From assembly GCF_001875665.1 (NCBI RefSeq), contig NZ_MLAL01000023.1:92844-156843 (forward strand): a stretch of 64,000 nucleotides of DNA. Reading direction: 5' to 3'. The translations under genes and the position numbers were made by a program. Numbering within the stretch: the stretch's first letter is position 1; each line of letters opens with the position of its first letter. Positions 17,755 to 30,559 of the stretch are shown here, piece after piece. Below the pieces are notes generated by a model. That model saw only the letters and a list, made by a program, of their open reading frames with translations, searched no databases and was not told where the DNA came from. Source of the stretch: Corynebacterium sp. NML130628 (lineage in GTDB: Bacteria > Actinomycetota > Actinomycetes > Mycobacteriales > Mycobacteriaceae).

Positions 17755-18141
17755 ATGAAGAAAATTAGTGCTATCGTCCTCGCCGGCGGGGTCGCGGCGT
17801 CGCTGATCGTCGCGCCGCAAGCAACCACCGCCCCATCGGGATCCTCGGGGTCCTCTCAAAAGACGCCGGTGATCACGCCGACCGTCACCCCACCAAAGCA
17901 GCCACCGCTCGGCAGTGCGTACACGGGATCGGCGCCGGTCTCGCTGACGATGGCGGCGCTGCTCACCCTGCTGGTCGGCCAAGTAATTGTCGACGCCGTC
18001 CCCCCACTGCGCGCAGCCGTCGACGACCTCGCGCGTCAGGCAGGGCTCTCGGGTGTAATGGGATCCTCGCAGGGTAATCGTATTTTCGACTTCTCCAAGA
18101 TCGACCTCAACGAGTTGCAGAAGATACTGCCCAAGGTCTAA
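17755..18141 (+). CDS. Small secreted protein, unknown function
   Basis: The 128-aa protein has a signal peptide (MKKISAIVLAGGVAASLIVAP), a Ser/Pro/Thr-rich spacer with KTPVITPTVTPPKQPP, and one hydrophobic segment (VSLTMAALLTLLVGQVIVDAV). A helical C-terminal tail ends in FSKIDLNELQKILPKV. I do not recognise a family. Its position just after the Rib-like surface protein, on the same strand without a terminator between, suggests a common role at the cell surface. Confidence 0.7.
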   Translation: MKKISAIVLAGGVAASLIVAPQATTAPSGSSGSSQKTPVITPTVTPPKQPPLGSAYTGSAPVSLTMAALLTLLVGQVIVDAVPPLRAAVDDLARQAGLSGVMGSSQGNRIFDFSKIDLNELQKILPKV

Positions 18142-18156
18142 ACCCCACCCCAAATA

Positions 18157-18281
18157 TGTAACCACTGTGACTCATGATAAATTTGTCTCTGTTGTGGTTA
18201 CAGAGTCCTGTGTGACTGCTGTGGCGGAAGAGCCGCAACGCTCAACGTAACAATGCGACCTGCCGGGGGGCAGGTCGCATT
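18157..18281 (+). terminator. Terminator hairpin preceded by a wide inverted repeat
   Basis: AATGCGACCTGCC (18252-18264) pairs perfectly with GGCAGGTCGCATT (18269-18281) with a GGGG loop; only TTGTC follows, so the T-run is weak. Upstream, TGTAACCAC (18157-18165) and GTGGTTACA (18194-18202) form an inverted repeat of 9-bp arms, 28 bp apart, of unknown role. Confidence 0.7.
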
Positions 18282-18299
18282 TGTCATACAATCAACGGC

Positions 18300-20818
<2,519 letters not shown>

Positions 20819-20868
20819 TCATTAACCCGTCCTATCTTACACGTAAAACAGGACACCAAACCCCACGA

Positions 20869-21468
20869 CTACCCGTATGTGTCCCTCGGTCCCCGCCCCT
20901 TCACGTGCAGCGGACCATAGCGCCAACTCTTCACCCGCGGACCATAAATGTGCAGCTTCCGAATCACATCCGGGCCCACCTTCTCCGCGATCGCGCGCAG
21001 CACCGTCGACTGCATATACTTCAGCTGCGTCGCCCACGCCGTCGTCGTACACGTGATGAAGACCTCGCCATCCTTAATCATCTCCACCTTCGTATGCTCC
21101 GCAATCGTGGCGCCGACCAGGCCCTCCCAATTGCCCATCACCCAGCCATACGCCATATTCTCCGTCCAATCGCGCTTCCGGATCTCCTTCCCCAGCAGCG
21201 ACGAAAACGACTTCACCTTGTAACTCCGCGGCAACGCCCGGCCATCCTTGCCCGTCGGCCGCCCACGCTCCAGCCACGGCCGGCGCTCCTCCTGCTCAAA
21301 ATGCAGCCCCGGCACCGTAATGTCCTTCACCGGACGGCCCTTGCCCTGACTGCGGCGCGGCACCACACTCGCACCTTGCTTCGACAAATCCGGCAGCCTC
21401 CCACCACGCCGCTTCGCCGTGCGCCGCAGCTGGTCAAACGTCGTGCCCACCAAGTCACGCTCGCTCAA
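20869..21468 (-). CDS. DUF721 (DciA-like) protein
   Basis: The 199-aa protein has a basic N-terminal third and a C-terminal DUF721 domain ([58 protein letters not shown]). DUF721/DciA proteins interact with the replicative helicase DnaB, and this gene always lies between recF and gyrB in Mycobacteriales. The start overlaps the 3' end of recF by 14 bases, indicating translational coupling. Assignment rests on both position and sequence. Confidence 0.9.
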   Translation of the reverse strand: MSERDLVGTTFDQLRRTAKRRGGRLPDLSKQGASVVPRRSQGKGRPVKDITVPGLHFEQEERRPWLERGRPTGKDGRALPRSYKVKSFSSLLGKEIRKRDWTENMAYGWVMGNWEGLVGATIAEHTKVEMIKDGEVFITCTTTAWATQLKYMQSTVLRAIAEKVGPDVIRKLHIYGPRVKSWRYGPLHVKGRGPRDTYG

Positions 21469-22633
21469 TGTGGGACACCCCCTCCTCCATCCGCACGTGA
21501 TACCGCGCCGTCACCGCCCCATCCAAGTTCCCCGGCAAATCATCACCGACCGCCGCCGTAATCAACACCTGCTCCGCCGACTCCGCCACATGCACCAACC
21601 GCTCCCGGCGCTTCGCGTCCAACTCCGCAAACACATCATCCAGAATCAGCACCGGATCCGTGCCCTCACCAGCCAACAAGCGGTACTCCGCCAAGTGCAA
21701 ACTCAGCGCAAAGGACCACGTCTCCCCATGCGACGCATAGCCTTTCGCCGGCTGCTGACCCAACATCAACACCACATCATCCCGATGCGGCCCAACCAGC
21801 GTTGAGCCACGCTCAATCTCCTCTTTTCGACGCCTCCCCAACTCCGACAACATCGCCGCCTCCAACACCCGCGGATCCCTCGACGCCGCCCCCGTCAACT
21901 CCAACACCGCCCTATCCAGCGTCGACGTGTACTCCACCGACGCCGCACGCGACTCCGGCGCCACCGACGCATAGGACTCCGTAATGTGGTCGGAGAGGGC
22001 GTCGACAAGCAGAAGCCTGCCCGCCAGCACCTGCGCCCCATAACGCGCCAACTGTGCATCCCACGCATCCAACGTGCTCAACGCACCCGCGCCCGCCGCA
22101 TCCCCATAACCGCGGCGCAGCGCCATATTCTGCGAACGCAACAACGCATTACGCTGGCGCAACACCTTGTCATAGTCCGCCTTCACCCCACCATGACGCG
22201 GCGTACGCACCGCCGCCAACGCATCCAAAAACCGGCGCCGATCCCCCGGCTCCCCATTCACCAACCGCAAATCCTCCGGCGAAAACATCACCGTCCGCAA
22301 CACACCCAGCAGCTCACGCGCCGACTTCAACCGCGTCCTATTAATCTGCGCCTGATTCGCCCCACTCGACTTAATCAACACATGCGTCGTCAGCGCGCGA
22401 CCCTCATTCACCGTCGTCGCCGACACACGCGCATCACTCGCCCCCGAACGGATCAGCGGGCCATCCGTCGCCACCCGGTGACTCCCGAGCATCGACGTGT
22501 ACCGCACCGCCTCCACAACGTTCGTCTTCCCATGCCCATTACGGCCAGAAAACACCGTGACGCCCGGCTCCAAATCCACATGCAACTCCCGCCACGAACG
22601 GAAATCACGCAGGTCAAGTTCCGAAACGTACAT
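21455..22633 (-). CDS. recF: DNA replication and repair protein RecF
   Basis: 392 aa, the usual length. It is an SMC-like ATPase that helps load RecA at single-strand gaps. The Walker A motif GRNGHGKTN is near residue 34. Late in the protein are a signature region and Walker [19 protein letters not shown] followed by QVLITA. N-terminal [14 protein letters not shown] matches the family. It begins 9 bp after dnaN and overlaps the DUF721 gene. Confidence 0.97.
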   Translation of the reverse strand: MYVSELDLRDFRSWRELHVDLEPGVTVFSGRNGHGKTNVVEAVRYTSMLGSHRVATDGPLIRSGASDARVSATTVNEGRALTTHVLIKSSGANQAQINRTRLKSARELLGVLRTVMFSPEDLRLVNGEPGDRRRFLDALAAVRTPRHGGVKADYDKVLRQRNALLRSQNMALRRGYGDAAGAGALSTLDAWDAQLARYGAQVLAGRLLLVDALSDHITESYASVAPESRAASVEYTSTLDRAVLELTGAASRDPRVLEAAMLSELGRRRKEEIERGSTLVGPHRDDVVLMLGQQPAKGYASHGETWSFALSLHLAEYRLLAGEGTDPVLILDDVFAELDAKRRERLVHVAESAEQVLITAAVGDDLPGNLDGAVTARYHVRMEEGVSHIERA

Positions 22634-22642
22634 CGCGGCAAA

Positions 22643-23848
22643 CTAGCCCGGCAGACGAACCGGCATCAACAAATACGTGAAATTCGTCTCCGGCGTCGGG
22701 AACAACCCATCATCACCCTTCTCCGGCAAGGACTCCGGCTCCGGAATCATAATCGCCGGACGCGACGACTCCGTAAACCCAAACACCGCACGATCCGTCC
22801 CAATCACCGACAAACCATCACGCAAATAACCAGCATTAAACGCAATCAACAACTCATCCTCCCCCACAAACTGCGCAGGAATCGACTCCGACGCCTCACC
22901 CGAATCAGCCCCCGACGCAAACAACGTCACCTGACCCTCCGAAAAATGCAACCTCAACTGCGCATTCCGATCCGCCACCAACGACACACGACGAATCGCC
23001 TCCAACAACGGAGCAACCTCCACCGACGCCATCGACGTATGCGCCTTCGGCAACAACGGCTGCACATTCGGGAAATCCGCATCCAACATACGCGTCGTCG
23101 TCTCACGATTGCCCGCATGCAAACCAAACAAACCGTCCGCGCCCACATTATCGACGCCACCAACGGCAATCTGCACCGGCTCCTCCAACTGCGTATCCAA
23201 CGTCCGAGCGTTATCCAACAACGTCTTCGCCGGTACCAACAGCTTCGCCGCAACCCCCTCACCAGCAGGCGACCACTCCAACGAACGCAACGCCAACCGG
23301 AAACGGTCCGTCGCCGTCAGATGCAACGTCGAACCCTCCACCTCAATGTGGATACCCGTGAGCATCGGCAACGTGTCATCCTTACCCGCCGCGGCAGCCA
23401 CCTGCATCACCGCACCGCTCAGATCCTCCGAGCTGATCGTGCCCGTCACCTCAGGCAACTGCGGCAACTGCGGATAATCATCCAATGGCATCAGAGGCAG
23501 CTCGAAGTGGGCGGAGCCGCCGTCGAGAAGCAGCTTCGAATCATTCGTAGAAACCTCAACCGGCTGATTCGGCATATTCGACACAATGTCAGCCAACAAC
23601 TTACCCGCCACCGCAACGCGACCCGGCGTAGCAACCTCCGCCGCAATCCGCACCCGCGACGACACCTCATAATCGAAGCCCGCGAACTCCAAACCCTCAT
23701 CCGACGCCGTAATCAACACCGCGCGCAAAATCGGCTGCGTGTTCTTCGTCGGCAACATCCGAGCAACCCACGCCACCGCGTCCGACAGGTCCTCCTTGTG
23801 CACGCGGAAAGAAACGTTGGAATTCAAGTTGTCATGGATGTCCGCCAT
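22643..23848 (-). CDS. dnaN: DNA polymerase III beta subunit (sliding clamp)
   Basis: 401 aa in three clamp domains. The N-terminal domain begins VSFRVHKEDLSDAVAWVARMLPTKNTQPILRAV and the C-terminal strand ends NFTYLLMPVRLPG, both family hallmarks. The first ten residues (MADIHDNLNS) are poorly conserved, so a slightly later start cannot be excluded. The gene is first after oriC and runs into recF. Confidence 0.97.
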   Translation of the reverse strand: MADIHDNLNSNVSFRVHKEDLSDAVAWVARMLPTKNTQPILRAVLITASDEGLEFAGFDYEVSSRVRIAAEVATPGRVAVAGKLLADIVSNMPNQPVEVSTNDSKLLLDGGSAHFELPLMPLDDYPQLPQLPEVTGTISSEDLSGAVMQVAAAAGKDDTLPMLTGIHIEVEGSTLHLTATDRFRLALRSLEWSPAGEGVAAKLLVPAKTLLDNARTLDTQLEEPVQIAVGGVDNVGADGLFGLHAGNRETTTRMLDADFPNVQPLLPKAHTSMASVEVAPLLEAIRRVSLVADRNAQLRLHFSEGQVTLFASGADSGEASESIPAQFVGEDELLIAFNAGYLRDGLSVIGTDRAVFGFTESSRPAIMIPEPESLPEKGDDGLFPTPETNFTYLLMPVRLPG

Positions 23849-24340
23849 AGTGACACGGGCTCCTTGCAGTACGTAGAGATTCTTGTAATTACGTTCTCAC
23901 TTTAGGCGGGGACGCGCTTTTTGTCATTCGAGTTTTCACATAGCTTTTTGGGTCGTTGCTCGTTCGTGAGCCGTCCATGCGCCGTTCTGCACAGGTCCCC
24001 TTTCTACTCTAGGAATTACAAGTAAAAACCTTGGGAACAACAATAAGTCCTGTGCAATCTGTGGAATTACAAGTATTTGCCGTGGTTGGAGCGCGAAAAC
24101 AGGGTGTGCAATTGCCTGTGGATGAATTGTGGATAACTCGACTCAGTTGTGGATAGAATTTTTAGCATCTGGCCTGTGCACAACTTGGAAAGGGTTGTCC
24201 ACTGGGGATTCACAAGTTATCCACAAGCACTGTGGGGTGTGACGTGGGTCTCTTTGTGGTGGGGGTCACTCGCGTGTTTTGCCCCTGAATGTGAATTACA
24301 GCGGTGTAATTACACAGGTGTGGATAAGTCTGTGGATTGT
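23849..24340. other. oriC: oriC region, dnaN-dnaA intergenic half
   Basis: No gene is present. Perfect DnaA boxes (TTATCCACA or its complement) are at 24128-24136, 24217-24225 and 24319-24327. Variants with one or two mismatches are at 24148-24156 (TGTGGATAG), 24195-24203 (TTGTCCACT) and 24331-24339 (TGTGGATTG). GTAATTAC-type motifs are at 23885-23892, 24013-24021, 24065-24073, 24293-24300 and 24304-24315, the last being a 12-bp palindrome. The 24000-24075 stretch is the most AT-rich and could be the unwinding element; this is inferred. The origin lies between dnaA and dnaN in C. glutamicum. Confidence 0.85.
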
Positions 24341-24364
24341 TTGCTGGGTGGGGCCCCGTCAGCG

Positions 24365-24685
24365 TTTCCCCAGGTCGGGCGCTGGCAGCGAAGGAATATG
24401 GTGTCGCGTGGGTTGCGTGAGTGACAAAGGACGCAATCCTGCCGACGGACTACGGCAAAAGCCCAGGTCGCGAAAAGTCGGTTGCATCCTTTGTCACTCG
24501 CTGCCCAATCTCTGCACCAAATTCCTTGCTTTCTGCACGTGAGTTTGGAAAAACCCAGGTTGGAAGATGGTTGTGAAGGAATTTGGTGTCTTTGACTCTC
24601 GGTGAGGCACCAAATTCCAGGATTTTGGGTAAAGCGCTGGGTAAAACCCCAGGTGAGCATAACTCCGCGAGGGAATTTGGTGCGG
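24365..24685. repeat. Composite palindromic intergenic repeat, locus B
   Basis: Located between the DnaA boxes and the 3' end of dnaA. It contains a half unit (CCCCAGGTCG near 24369, GGAATATGGTG at 24393) and a long inverted pair: GAGTGACAAAGGACGCAA (24419-24436) against TTGCATCCTTTGTCACTC (24482-24499). Two full units follow, CACCAAATTCC (24515) to GGAATTTGGTG (24578) and CACCAAATTCC (24608) to GGAATTTGGTG (24672), each with CCCAGGT in the middle. Same family as loci A and C. Confidence 0.8.
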
Positions 24686-24707
24686 GGGGCAACGCGGGGG
24701 CTAGCAA

Positions 24708-26240
24708 CTAGCGCAGGGTGCGGGCGCGGGCCTTGATGATCTGGGTCAACTCCTGGATTTCGTCGTAGGTGACGCGGTTCTCCGTCATTTCCTTGCGGAT
24801 CTTGCGGTCCGCGTACATCACGGTGGTGTGGTCCTTGCCCCCGAACTCGTCGCCGATCTTGGGCAGGGAGAGTTCGGTCAGTTCGCGACACAGGTACATC
24901 GCGATCTGGCGGGCGTGCGCCACCTGACGGGTTTTACCTGCGCCGATGAGCTGGTCCATCGTGACGTTGAAGTATTCGGCCGCGTACTCCTTGATGGTGG
25001 AGGCGTTGATATTGATGTCGCCTTCGTCGGGGAGGATGTCGCGAAGTGCGACTTGGGCGACGTCGAGGGTGATGGGCTCGTCGATAAGGGAGGAGTAGGC
25101 CGAGACCCTGATGAGGGCGCCCTCGAGCTCGCGGATCGACGACTCGAATTGTGAGGCGATGAGCTCGAGCACCTGGTGGTCGACTTGCGTGCCGTCGGCT
25201 GCTGCCTTCTTCATCAAGATGGCGATGCGGGTCTCCAGGTCAGGTGGCTGGACATCGGTGATGAGGCCGCCTTCGAAACGCGTGCGGAGGCGGTCCTCGA
25301 GGGTGGTGAGCTGCTTCGGTGGGCGGTCAGACGACAGGATGATCTGCTTATTCGCCTGGTGCAGCGCGTTGAAGGTGTGGAAGAACTCCTCCTGGGTGCC
25401 TTCCTTGCCCTCGAGGAACTGGATGTCGTCGACCATGAGGATGTCGAGGTTGCGGTAGCGGCGCTTGAAGCTTTCTTGGCGGTCGTCGCGCACGGAGTTG
25501 ATGTAGTCGTTCGTGAACTCCTCGGAGGAGACGTACTTGATGCGGAGGTTTGGCTGCAGGACCTGCGCGTAGTTGCCGGCGGCGTGCAGCAAGTGCGTCT
25601 TGCCGAGCCCGGATCCGCCCCAGATGAACAGGGGGTTGTAGGCCTTCGCGGGGTTCTCGGCGACGGCGACGGCGGCGCCGTTGGCGAAGCGGTTCGAGGA
25701 GCCGATGACGAAGTTTTCGAAGGTGTACTTCGGGTTCAGGCTGGTCTCGCGCTCGGGGTCGTGGGCAGGCTTTTCGCGGGGGATTCGCTGAGGGACGGTC
25801 GGGTGCGCCGTCGCCTGGTGGTGTTGTTGTTGGCGGGCGTGCATCTCGGCGAGTTCGTCGAGGCCCATTGGGATTTGCTCGCCGGGGGTCATGTAGGCGG
25901 GGTCGATGGCCTCGGGAGCTGGCGCGGCAGGCGGGGGCGTGGGGGTCGGCGGGGCTGCTGGTGCCTGGATTGAGACGGCCAGCGTGCAGTGTTTGCCCAC
26001 GTGGGAGGCCAGGAGCGCCGTGATGTGCGGTGCCAGGGACTGCTCCACGACCGTTTTCGCGGCGGCGTGGGGTGCGGAGAGGATGGCGTAGCCGTCGACA
26101 AGCATGACGGGGCGGACGAGTTGGAGGTACGCGCGTTCTTGCGGGGTGAGCGATGGGACCTGTGAGCTGGGCTGTTCCGACAGCGCCAGCAAGTCGGCGA
26201 CGATGGTGCGCCATAGCGTTTCGATGTCTTGCTCTGCCAA
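24708..26240 (-). CDS. dnaA: Chromosomal replication initiator DnaA
   Basis: The 510-aa AAA+ initiator has an N-terminal domain I (1-90), a Pro/Ala-rich linker (about 91-165), and an ATPase domain with Walker [10 protein letters not shown] (208-216) and Walker [15 protein letters not shown]. The C-terminal helix-turn-helix contains the DnaA signature region [24 protein letters not shown]. The long proline-rich linker is typical of actinobacterial DnaA. DnaA boxes flank the gene on both sides, so autoregulation is expected. Its ATG is at 26240, close to upstream AT-rich sequence. Confidence 0.98.
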   Translation of the reverse strand: MAEQDIETLWRTIVADLLALSEQPSSQVPSLTPQERAYLQLVRPVMLVDGYAILSAPHAAAKTVVEQSLAPHITALLASHVGKHCTLAVSIQAPAAPPTPTPPPAAPAPEAIDPAYMTPGEQIPMGLDELAEMHARQQQHHQATAHPTVPQRIPREKPAHDPERETSLNPKYTFENFVIGSSNRFANGAAVAVAENPAKAYNPLFIWGGSGLGKTHLLHAAGNYAQVLQPNLRIKYVSSEEFTNDYINSVRDDRQESFKRRYRNLDILMVDDIQFLEGKEGTQEEFFHTFNALHQANKQIILSSDRPPKQLTTLEDRLRTRFEGGLITDVQPPDLETRIAILMKKAAADGTQVDHQVLELIASQFESSIRELEGALIRVSAYSSLIDEPITLDVAQVALRDILPDEGDININASTIKEYAAEYFNVTMDQLIGAGKTRQVAHARQIAMYLCRELTELSLPKIGDEFGGKDHTTVMYADRKIRKEMTENRVTYDEIQELTQIIKARARTLR

Positions 26241-27122
26241 CGTCCCGCTCTCTTCCTAGTCCAACATGACATTTAGTGATGTTCGTCATATCTGTGGAAT
26301 TTCACGTACATTCCACCGCTGTTTCACAGATTTTGTAATTCCAAAACCTGCCTCTCACCAGTATCTTCCACAGACTTATCCACACCTGTGGATAACTCCG
26401 GTGAGTAAGTTGTCCACAGTCTCTCGCCTCACCTGTGGATAACTTTTTCGTGAATATTCACCGGCGTTGACCTGCGGTAATTACAAATTCTTCCGAAAAG
26501 TCTCAACCTGTTGTTCACAGTTATCCACAGCGATGTGGAGAAAGAGCGTGTGTAATTGTGGTGCTTTACCATTGTTACCCGGTATGAGCTTGCAATGTCT
26601 AACAGCCCGCGGGTCGCAACCCTGTGGATAACTCGTTTCGACGGTGTAATTCACAGCGAATGTCGAACATCGCCTACGCGTGTTTGGAAGTAATCGCGCG
26701 TCAGGCCGGTGATAGCGCGGCCCCCGGTGTTCGAAAATGCGCAACCACCTGCGCGAAAGTACAGCTTTGTAATTACGGGGGTAAACGAATGGACGCTCGC
26801 CCCACCCGGCGCAAAAAGGCGGTGTGTCGATTTGAACAACCAGCGGTTTTTCGCGTAGTCTGGCGTAGTCTGTCACACCACGGGCGCGAAGCAACATGCC
26901 CACGGTGTGCTTGAGAGCAACATCTACGCGGTGCACCGGGCCGCCCACCCAGGGCGAGTCAGCGAAGGTGATGCATGCAGGTCAACGCGCACAACGCGCA
27001 GCGGCCGGGCAATCTCAACCTGCACATTATAATTCCGGGACGGCTACTACCCCGGGAGGGAACACGTCGCACACCGCGGCGGGTTCCCGCTGGCCGTCGT
27101 GACCTCTTTAAAGGAGTCCACC
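26241..27122. other. dnaA-rpmH intergenic region with second DnaA-box cluster
   Basis: No gene longer than a shadow frame is present. Perfect DnaA boxes are at 26376-26384, 26387-26395, 26434-26442, 26521-26529 and 26623-26631. The first two form the 20-base inverted pair TTATCCACACCTGTGGATAA. Near matches are at 26410-26418 (TTGTCCACA) and 26511-26519 (TTGTTCACA). GTAATT-type motifs are at 26333-26341, 26477-26486, 26551-26559, 26645-26655 and 26767-26776. The region must also carry the divergent dnaA and rpmH promoters. The last 250 bp before rpmH contain GTGTGCTTGAGAGCAAC-type sequence for which I see no certain role. Confidence 0.8.
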
Positions 27123-27260
27123 GTGTCTAAGCGGACTTTCCAGCCAAACAACCGCCGTCGCTCACGCAAGCACGGCTTCCGTGCCCGCATGCGTACCCGC
27201 GCCGGCCGCGCAATCGTTTCCGCGCGCCGCAAGAAGGGCCGCGCAAACCTCTCGGCATAA
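27123..27260 (+). CDS. rpmH: 50S ribosomal protein L34
   Basis: The 45-aa, extremely basic protein starts at GTG with AAAGGAG seven to eight bases upstream. The sequence [19 protein letters not shown] and [15 protein letters not shown] is diagnostic for L34, and the length is normal for the family. It is the first gene of the rpmH-rnpA-yidD-yidC series, divergent from dnaA. Confidence 0.97.
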   Translation: MSKRTFQPNNRRRSRKHGFRARMRTRAGRAIVSARRKKGRANLSA

Positions 27261-27281
27261 ACGCCGAAGCGCAGCGACACC

Positions 27282-27653
27282 GTGTTACCCCGCCCGCACA
27301 AACTCGCCTCATCTGCCGACTTCCGGCAGACCATGAGGAAGGGAGTGCGCGCGGGGTCTCGCACTTTAATCGTCCACGTCCGCTCGCGGGCCGAAGACAC
27401 CATCGCGCTCCAAGGAGGGCCGCGCTTCGGACTGATCGTGTCCAAGCAGGTTGGCAACGCGGTGACCAGGCACGCAGTGTCTCGAAAGCTGCGGCATGTG
27501 CTGCGAGGGGGCGTCGAGAAGCTGGGGCAGCACCACGACGTCGTGGTGAGGGCCCTGCCCGCCTCAGCCACCGCCACGAGCGCGCAACTCGCACACGACT
27601 ACAACGCCGCGCTGCGCAAAGCCCTGGACAAATGGCGTACTACAACTTCCTAG
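27282..27653 (+). CDS. rnpA: Ribonuclease P protein component
   Basis: The 123-aa basic protein starts at GTG 21 bp after rpmH. It begins MLPRPHKLASSADFRQTMRKGVRAGSRTL, contains GPRFGLIVSKQVGNAVTRHAVSRKLRHVLR (the family's conserved central helix, corresponding to the RNR motif) and continues HHDVVVRALP. It binds the RNase P RNA and aids tRNA 5' maturation. The 3' end overlaps yidD by 22 bases. Confidence 0.95.
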   Translation: MLPRPHKLASSADFRQTMRKGVRAGSRTLIVHVRSRAEDTIALQGGPRFGLIVSKQVGNAVTRHAVSRKLRHVLRGGVEKLGQHHDVVVRALPASATATSAQLAHDYNAALRKALDKWRTTTS

Positions 27654-27934
27654 GCCAACGCATCCCCGCACCACCAAACGCGGCCGCGCGGGCACTCGTG
27701 AAAGCCGTACGCTGCTACCAAAAGTACCTCTCACCCCTTAAGATGGGTGCGACGTGTCGTTTCATGCCAGTGTGCAGCGCCTACGCCCTCGAAGCGGTCG
27801 CGCGACACGGTGCCACCAAAGGCACCCTGCTCAGCGTGGCCCGCGTCTGTAAATGTGGGCCCTGGCACCCCGGCGGGTTCGACCCAGTACCCGGCAGCGG
27901 TACGGACGCGTCCACAGAAACGACCACCAAGTAA
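27632..27934 (+). CDS. yidD: Membrane protein insertion efficiency factor YidD
   Basis: 100 aa with the family's core ALVKAVRCYQKYLSPL, CRFMPVCSAYALEAVARHG, RVCKCGPWHPGGFDPVP, including the conserved cysteines and the GGxDPVP ending. It is amphipathic and attaches to the inner face of the membrane. The start ATG at 27632 lies inside the end of rnpA, indicating coupling, and yidC follows after 22 bp. Confidence 0.95.
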   Translation: MAYYNFLGQRIPAPPNAAARALVKAVRCYQKYLSPLKMGATCRFMPVCSAYALEAVARHGATKGTLLSVARVCKCGPWHPGGFDPVPGSGTDASTETTTK

Positions 27935-27956
27935 CAACGAGGAGAAACACCCCAAA

Positions 27957-28937
27957 GTGCTGAATTTCATCTACTGGCCGATTTCTTGGGTGCTGTGGTT
28001 CTGGCACAAAGTATTCGGCTTCATACTCTCGCCGGACTCGGCGTTGTCATGGATCCTGTCCATCGTCTTCCTCACCTTCACCCTGCGAACCCTGCTGGTC
28101 AAGCCCATGGTCAACCAAATGCGGTCCATGCGCAAAATGCAGGAAATGCAGCCGAAGATGCAGGAAATCCGCCAAAAGTACAAGAACGACCAGCAAAAAA
28201 TGGCGGAAGAGACGCAAAAACTGTACAAGGAGATGGGCACCAACCCACTCGCCTCGTGCATCGTCCCGCTGGCACAGATGCCCGTATTCATCGGACTGTT
28301 CCACGTGCTGCGCTCCTTCAACCGCACCGGCACCGGCCCCAACCAGCTGGGCTTAAGCGTTGAAGAAAACCGCAACCTGGCCAACTACGCGTTCTCCCCA
28401 GAAGACGTCCGCTCCTTCCTAGACGCCGACTTCTTCGGTGTGCCGCTCTCCGCCTACATGTCCATGCCAGAAGACGCCTTCGCAGCGTTCACCGGCCTGG
28501 ACTTCACGCGCGCCAACATCATCATGGTGTGCCTGCCGCTCGTGCTCATCTCCGCGACGTTCACCCACCTGAACGCCCGGATGTCCCTGAACCGTCAGGC
28601 TGCTCGCCGCGCCGCCGGCAAGACCAACAGCCCATCCGGCGACAACGCCGCCATGATGGAACAGCAGATGCAGATGATGAACAAGATGATGCTGTGGGTC
28701 TTCCCGGTCATGATCATCGCGTCCGGCTTCCTGTGGCACATCGGCCTGCTGTTCTACATGCTGGCCAACAACGTGTGGACCTTCTTCCAGACCCGCATCG
28801 TCTTCGCCAAGATGGACGCCGAGGAAGAGGAAGAGGAGCGCGCCAAGGCAGAAGCCAAACGCGCCTCCGCGCCCGTTGTCGGTGCACGCAAGGTAGACAA
28901 GCGCAGCAAGAAGCAGCGCAAGCAGCAAGGCAAGTAA
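27957..28937 (+). CDS. yidC: Membrane protein insertase YidC
   Basis: 326 aa from a GTG at 27957, chosen because GAGGAG lies upstream and the product then starts [21 protein letters not shown] as in other actinobacterial homologs. The first membrane segment is followed by the cytoplasmic helical hairpin [20 protein letters not shown]...[27 protein letters not shown]. The remaining membrane segments and a Lys/Arg-rich C-terminus ending [10 protein letters not shown] come last. It inserts membrane proteins alone or with SecYEG. The jag/khpB gene often found after yidC elsewhere is not here; rsmG follows. Confidence 0.95.
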   Translation: MLNFIYWPISWVLWFWHKVFGFILSPDSALSWILSIVFLTFTLRTLLVKPMVNQMRSMRKMQEMQPKMQEIRQKYKNDQQKMAEETQKLYKEMGTNPLASCIVPLAQMPVFIGLFHVLRSFNRTGTGPNQLGLSVEENRNLANYAFSPEDVRSFLDADFFGVPLSAYMSMPEDAFAAFTGLDFTRANIIMVCLPLVLISATFTHLNARMSLNRQAARRAAGKTNSPSGDNAAMMEQQMQMMNKMMLWVFPVMIIASGFLWHIGLLFYMLANNVWTFFQTRIVFAKMDAEEEEEERAKAEAKRASAPVVGARKVDKRSKKQRKQQGK

Positions 28938-28960
28938 CTTGGCCCCTAGTGAGCCTTCAG

Positions 28961-28984
28961 CCCCCAGCAAGTGTTTGCTGGGGG
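28961..28984 (+). terminator. Hairpin between yidC and rsmG
   Basis: CCCCCAGCAA (28961-28970), loop GTGT, TTGCTGGGGG (28975-28984): a perfect 10-bp stem followed by CGTTACTTTTAC. The T-run is weak, so it may be a partial terminator or an mRNA-processing and stabilising structure between the ribosomal/insertase genes and rsmG-parAB. Confidence 0.65.
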
Positions 28985-29037
28985 CGTTACTTTTACTAGA
29001 GTCGATGCCAGACCAAAATTCAAAGGAGTACACAGCC

Positions 29038-29655
29038 GTGTCAGCACTACCCACAGCCGCCGCCACCATCTTCGGCGACCGCCTGCCACTCGCCCAGGCC
29101 TACCACGAATCGCTCGCCACCACCGCCGCCGAGCGCGGCTTCATCGGCCCCAAAGAAGTCAGCCGCCTGTGGCAACGGCACATCCTCAACTGTGCGGTCG
29201 TCTCCGAAGCACTTGACGACGCCACCACCGTCGCCGACATCGGATCCGGCGCGGGACTGCCCGGCATCCCACTGGCCATCGCACGCCCCGACGTCACGTT
29301 TACCCTCATCGAGCCGCTGCTGAAGCGCTCCACGTACCTCGCCGAGGTGCAACGCGAACTGGGTTTGGACAACGTCACCGTCGTCCGCGGCCGCGCCGAA
29401 GAGCAGCCCGGCGGGCAATTCGACGTGGTCACCTCCCGTGCCGTCGCACCCCTGGGCAAGCTGGCCGGCTGGAGCCTTCCACTGGTCCGCCACGGGGGCT
29501 CGATGTTGGCGCTGAAAGGCGCTAGTGTTGCAGAAGAACTCGAACGCGACGCGCGGGCGATCAAGAAAGCCGGGGGTATCACGCCGAACATTTTCCAGGT
29601 TGGCGGCGACGTCCTCGACCAGCCGACCACCCTCATCCGAATCGTGCGGAAATAG
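29038..29655 (+). CDS. rsmG: 16S rRNA (guanine527-N7)-methyltransferase RsmG
   Basis: 205 aa from the GTG at 29038, preferred over upstream starts because AAGGAG lies 9 bases before it and upstream residues overlap the hairpin. The SAM-binding region [38 protein letters not shown] and [17 protein letters not shown] are family signatures. It methylates G527 of 16S rRNA; loss gives low-level streptomycin resistance in other bacteria. It is 20 bp upstream of parA. Confidence 0.95.
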   Translation: MSALPTAAATIFGDRLPLAQAYHESLATTAAERGFIGPKEVSRLWQRHILNCAVVSEALDDATTVADIGSGAGLPGIPLAIARPDVTFTLIEPLLKRSTYLAEVQRELGLDNVTVVRGRAEEQPGGQFDVVTSRAVAPLGKLAGWSLPLVRHGGSMLALKGASVAEELERDARAIKKAGGITPNIFQVGGDVLDQPTTLIRIVRK

Positions 29656-29675
29656 CGGAAAGGAACACCACCAGC

Positions 29676-30557
29676 ATGGACAACGCCACGCTGCAACGGC
29701 CCGCGCACACCCGCGTGTTCACCGTTGCGAACCAGAAGGGCGGCGTCGGCAAGACGACGACATCGGTGAACATGGCGTCGGCACTCAGCCGCCAAGGCAT
29801 GCGCGTCCTCGTCATCGACCTTGACCCGCAGGGCAACGCCTCCACCGCGCTCGGCGCCGAGCACACCTCCGGCACCACCTCCAGCTACGAAGTTCTCATC
29901 GGCGAAGCCACGCCCGAGGAAGCGCTGCAGCCGCACGCTAACAACGAGAACCTCTACTGCATCCCCGCCACCATCGACCTCGCCGGCGCCGAGATCGAGT
30001 TGGTGTCCATGGTGCGCCGCGAATACCGGCTCCACGACGCCATCCGGCGCGGCTTCCTCGAAGAACACAACTTCGACTACGTCTTCATCGACTGCCCGCC
30101 ATCGCTCGGGCTGCTCACCATCAACGCCATGACCGCCGTCGACGAAGTCATGATCCCCATCCAGTGCGAGTACTACGCGCTTGAGGGCGTCGGCCAGCTG
30201 CTCGGCAACATCGGCATGATCCGCGAGCACCTCAACCACAACCTGCACATCTCCGCGATCGTGCTCACCATGTACGACGCCCGCACGCGCCTCGCGGCGG
30301 ACGTCGCCGGCGAGGTGCGCAACCAGTTCGGCGAAGTGGTGCTGCGCAACGTCATCCCGCGCTCCGTGAAAGTCTCCGAGGCGCCCGGTTACGGCCAAAC
30401 CGTCATCGACTACGACCCACTCTCCAGCGGAGCGCTGGCCTACTACGACGCCGCCCGCGAACTGGCAACACGCGGCGACTACCAACCACACGCCACCACG
30501 GGGCCCATCGGCGTCAGCCCCCAGGTGGCCCAACAACTTGACGAGGGCGAGGAATAA
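29676..30557 (+). CDS. parA: Chromosome partitioning ATPase ParA (Soj)
   Basis: 293 aa. The deviant Walker [15 protein letters not shown] is near residue 20, followed by [14 protein letters not shown] (A') and [17 protein letters not shown] (Walker B). The ATP-dependent DNA-binding dimer is released by ParB and drives origin segregation. It has an AAAGGAA site and is followed by parB after 2 bp; parS sites are 9-22 kb to the right. Confidence 0.97.
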   Translation: MDNATLQRPAHTRVFTVANQKGGVGKTTTSVNMASALSRQGMRVLVIDLDPQGNASTALGAEHTSGTTSSYEVLIGEATPEEALQPHANNENLYCIPATIDLAGAEIELVSMVRREYRLHDAIRRGFLEEHNFDYVFIDCPPSLGLLTINAMTAVDEVMIPIQCEYYALEGVGQLLGNIGMIREHLNHNLHISAIVLTMYDARTRLAADVAGEVRNQFGEVVLRNVIPRSVKVSEAPGYGQTVIDYDPLSSGALAYYDAARELATRGDYQPHATTGPIGVSPQVAQQLDEGEE

Positions 30558-30559
30558 CC

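Noticed and set aside
24310..24891. 193-codon frame across the origin-side repeat, and frames at 34359-34712 and 34458-34847
   Set aside because: They run through the composite palindromic repeats and have no plausible start site or protein-like conservation; the similarity between them comes from the shared repeat DNA.
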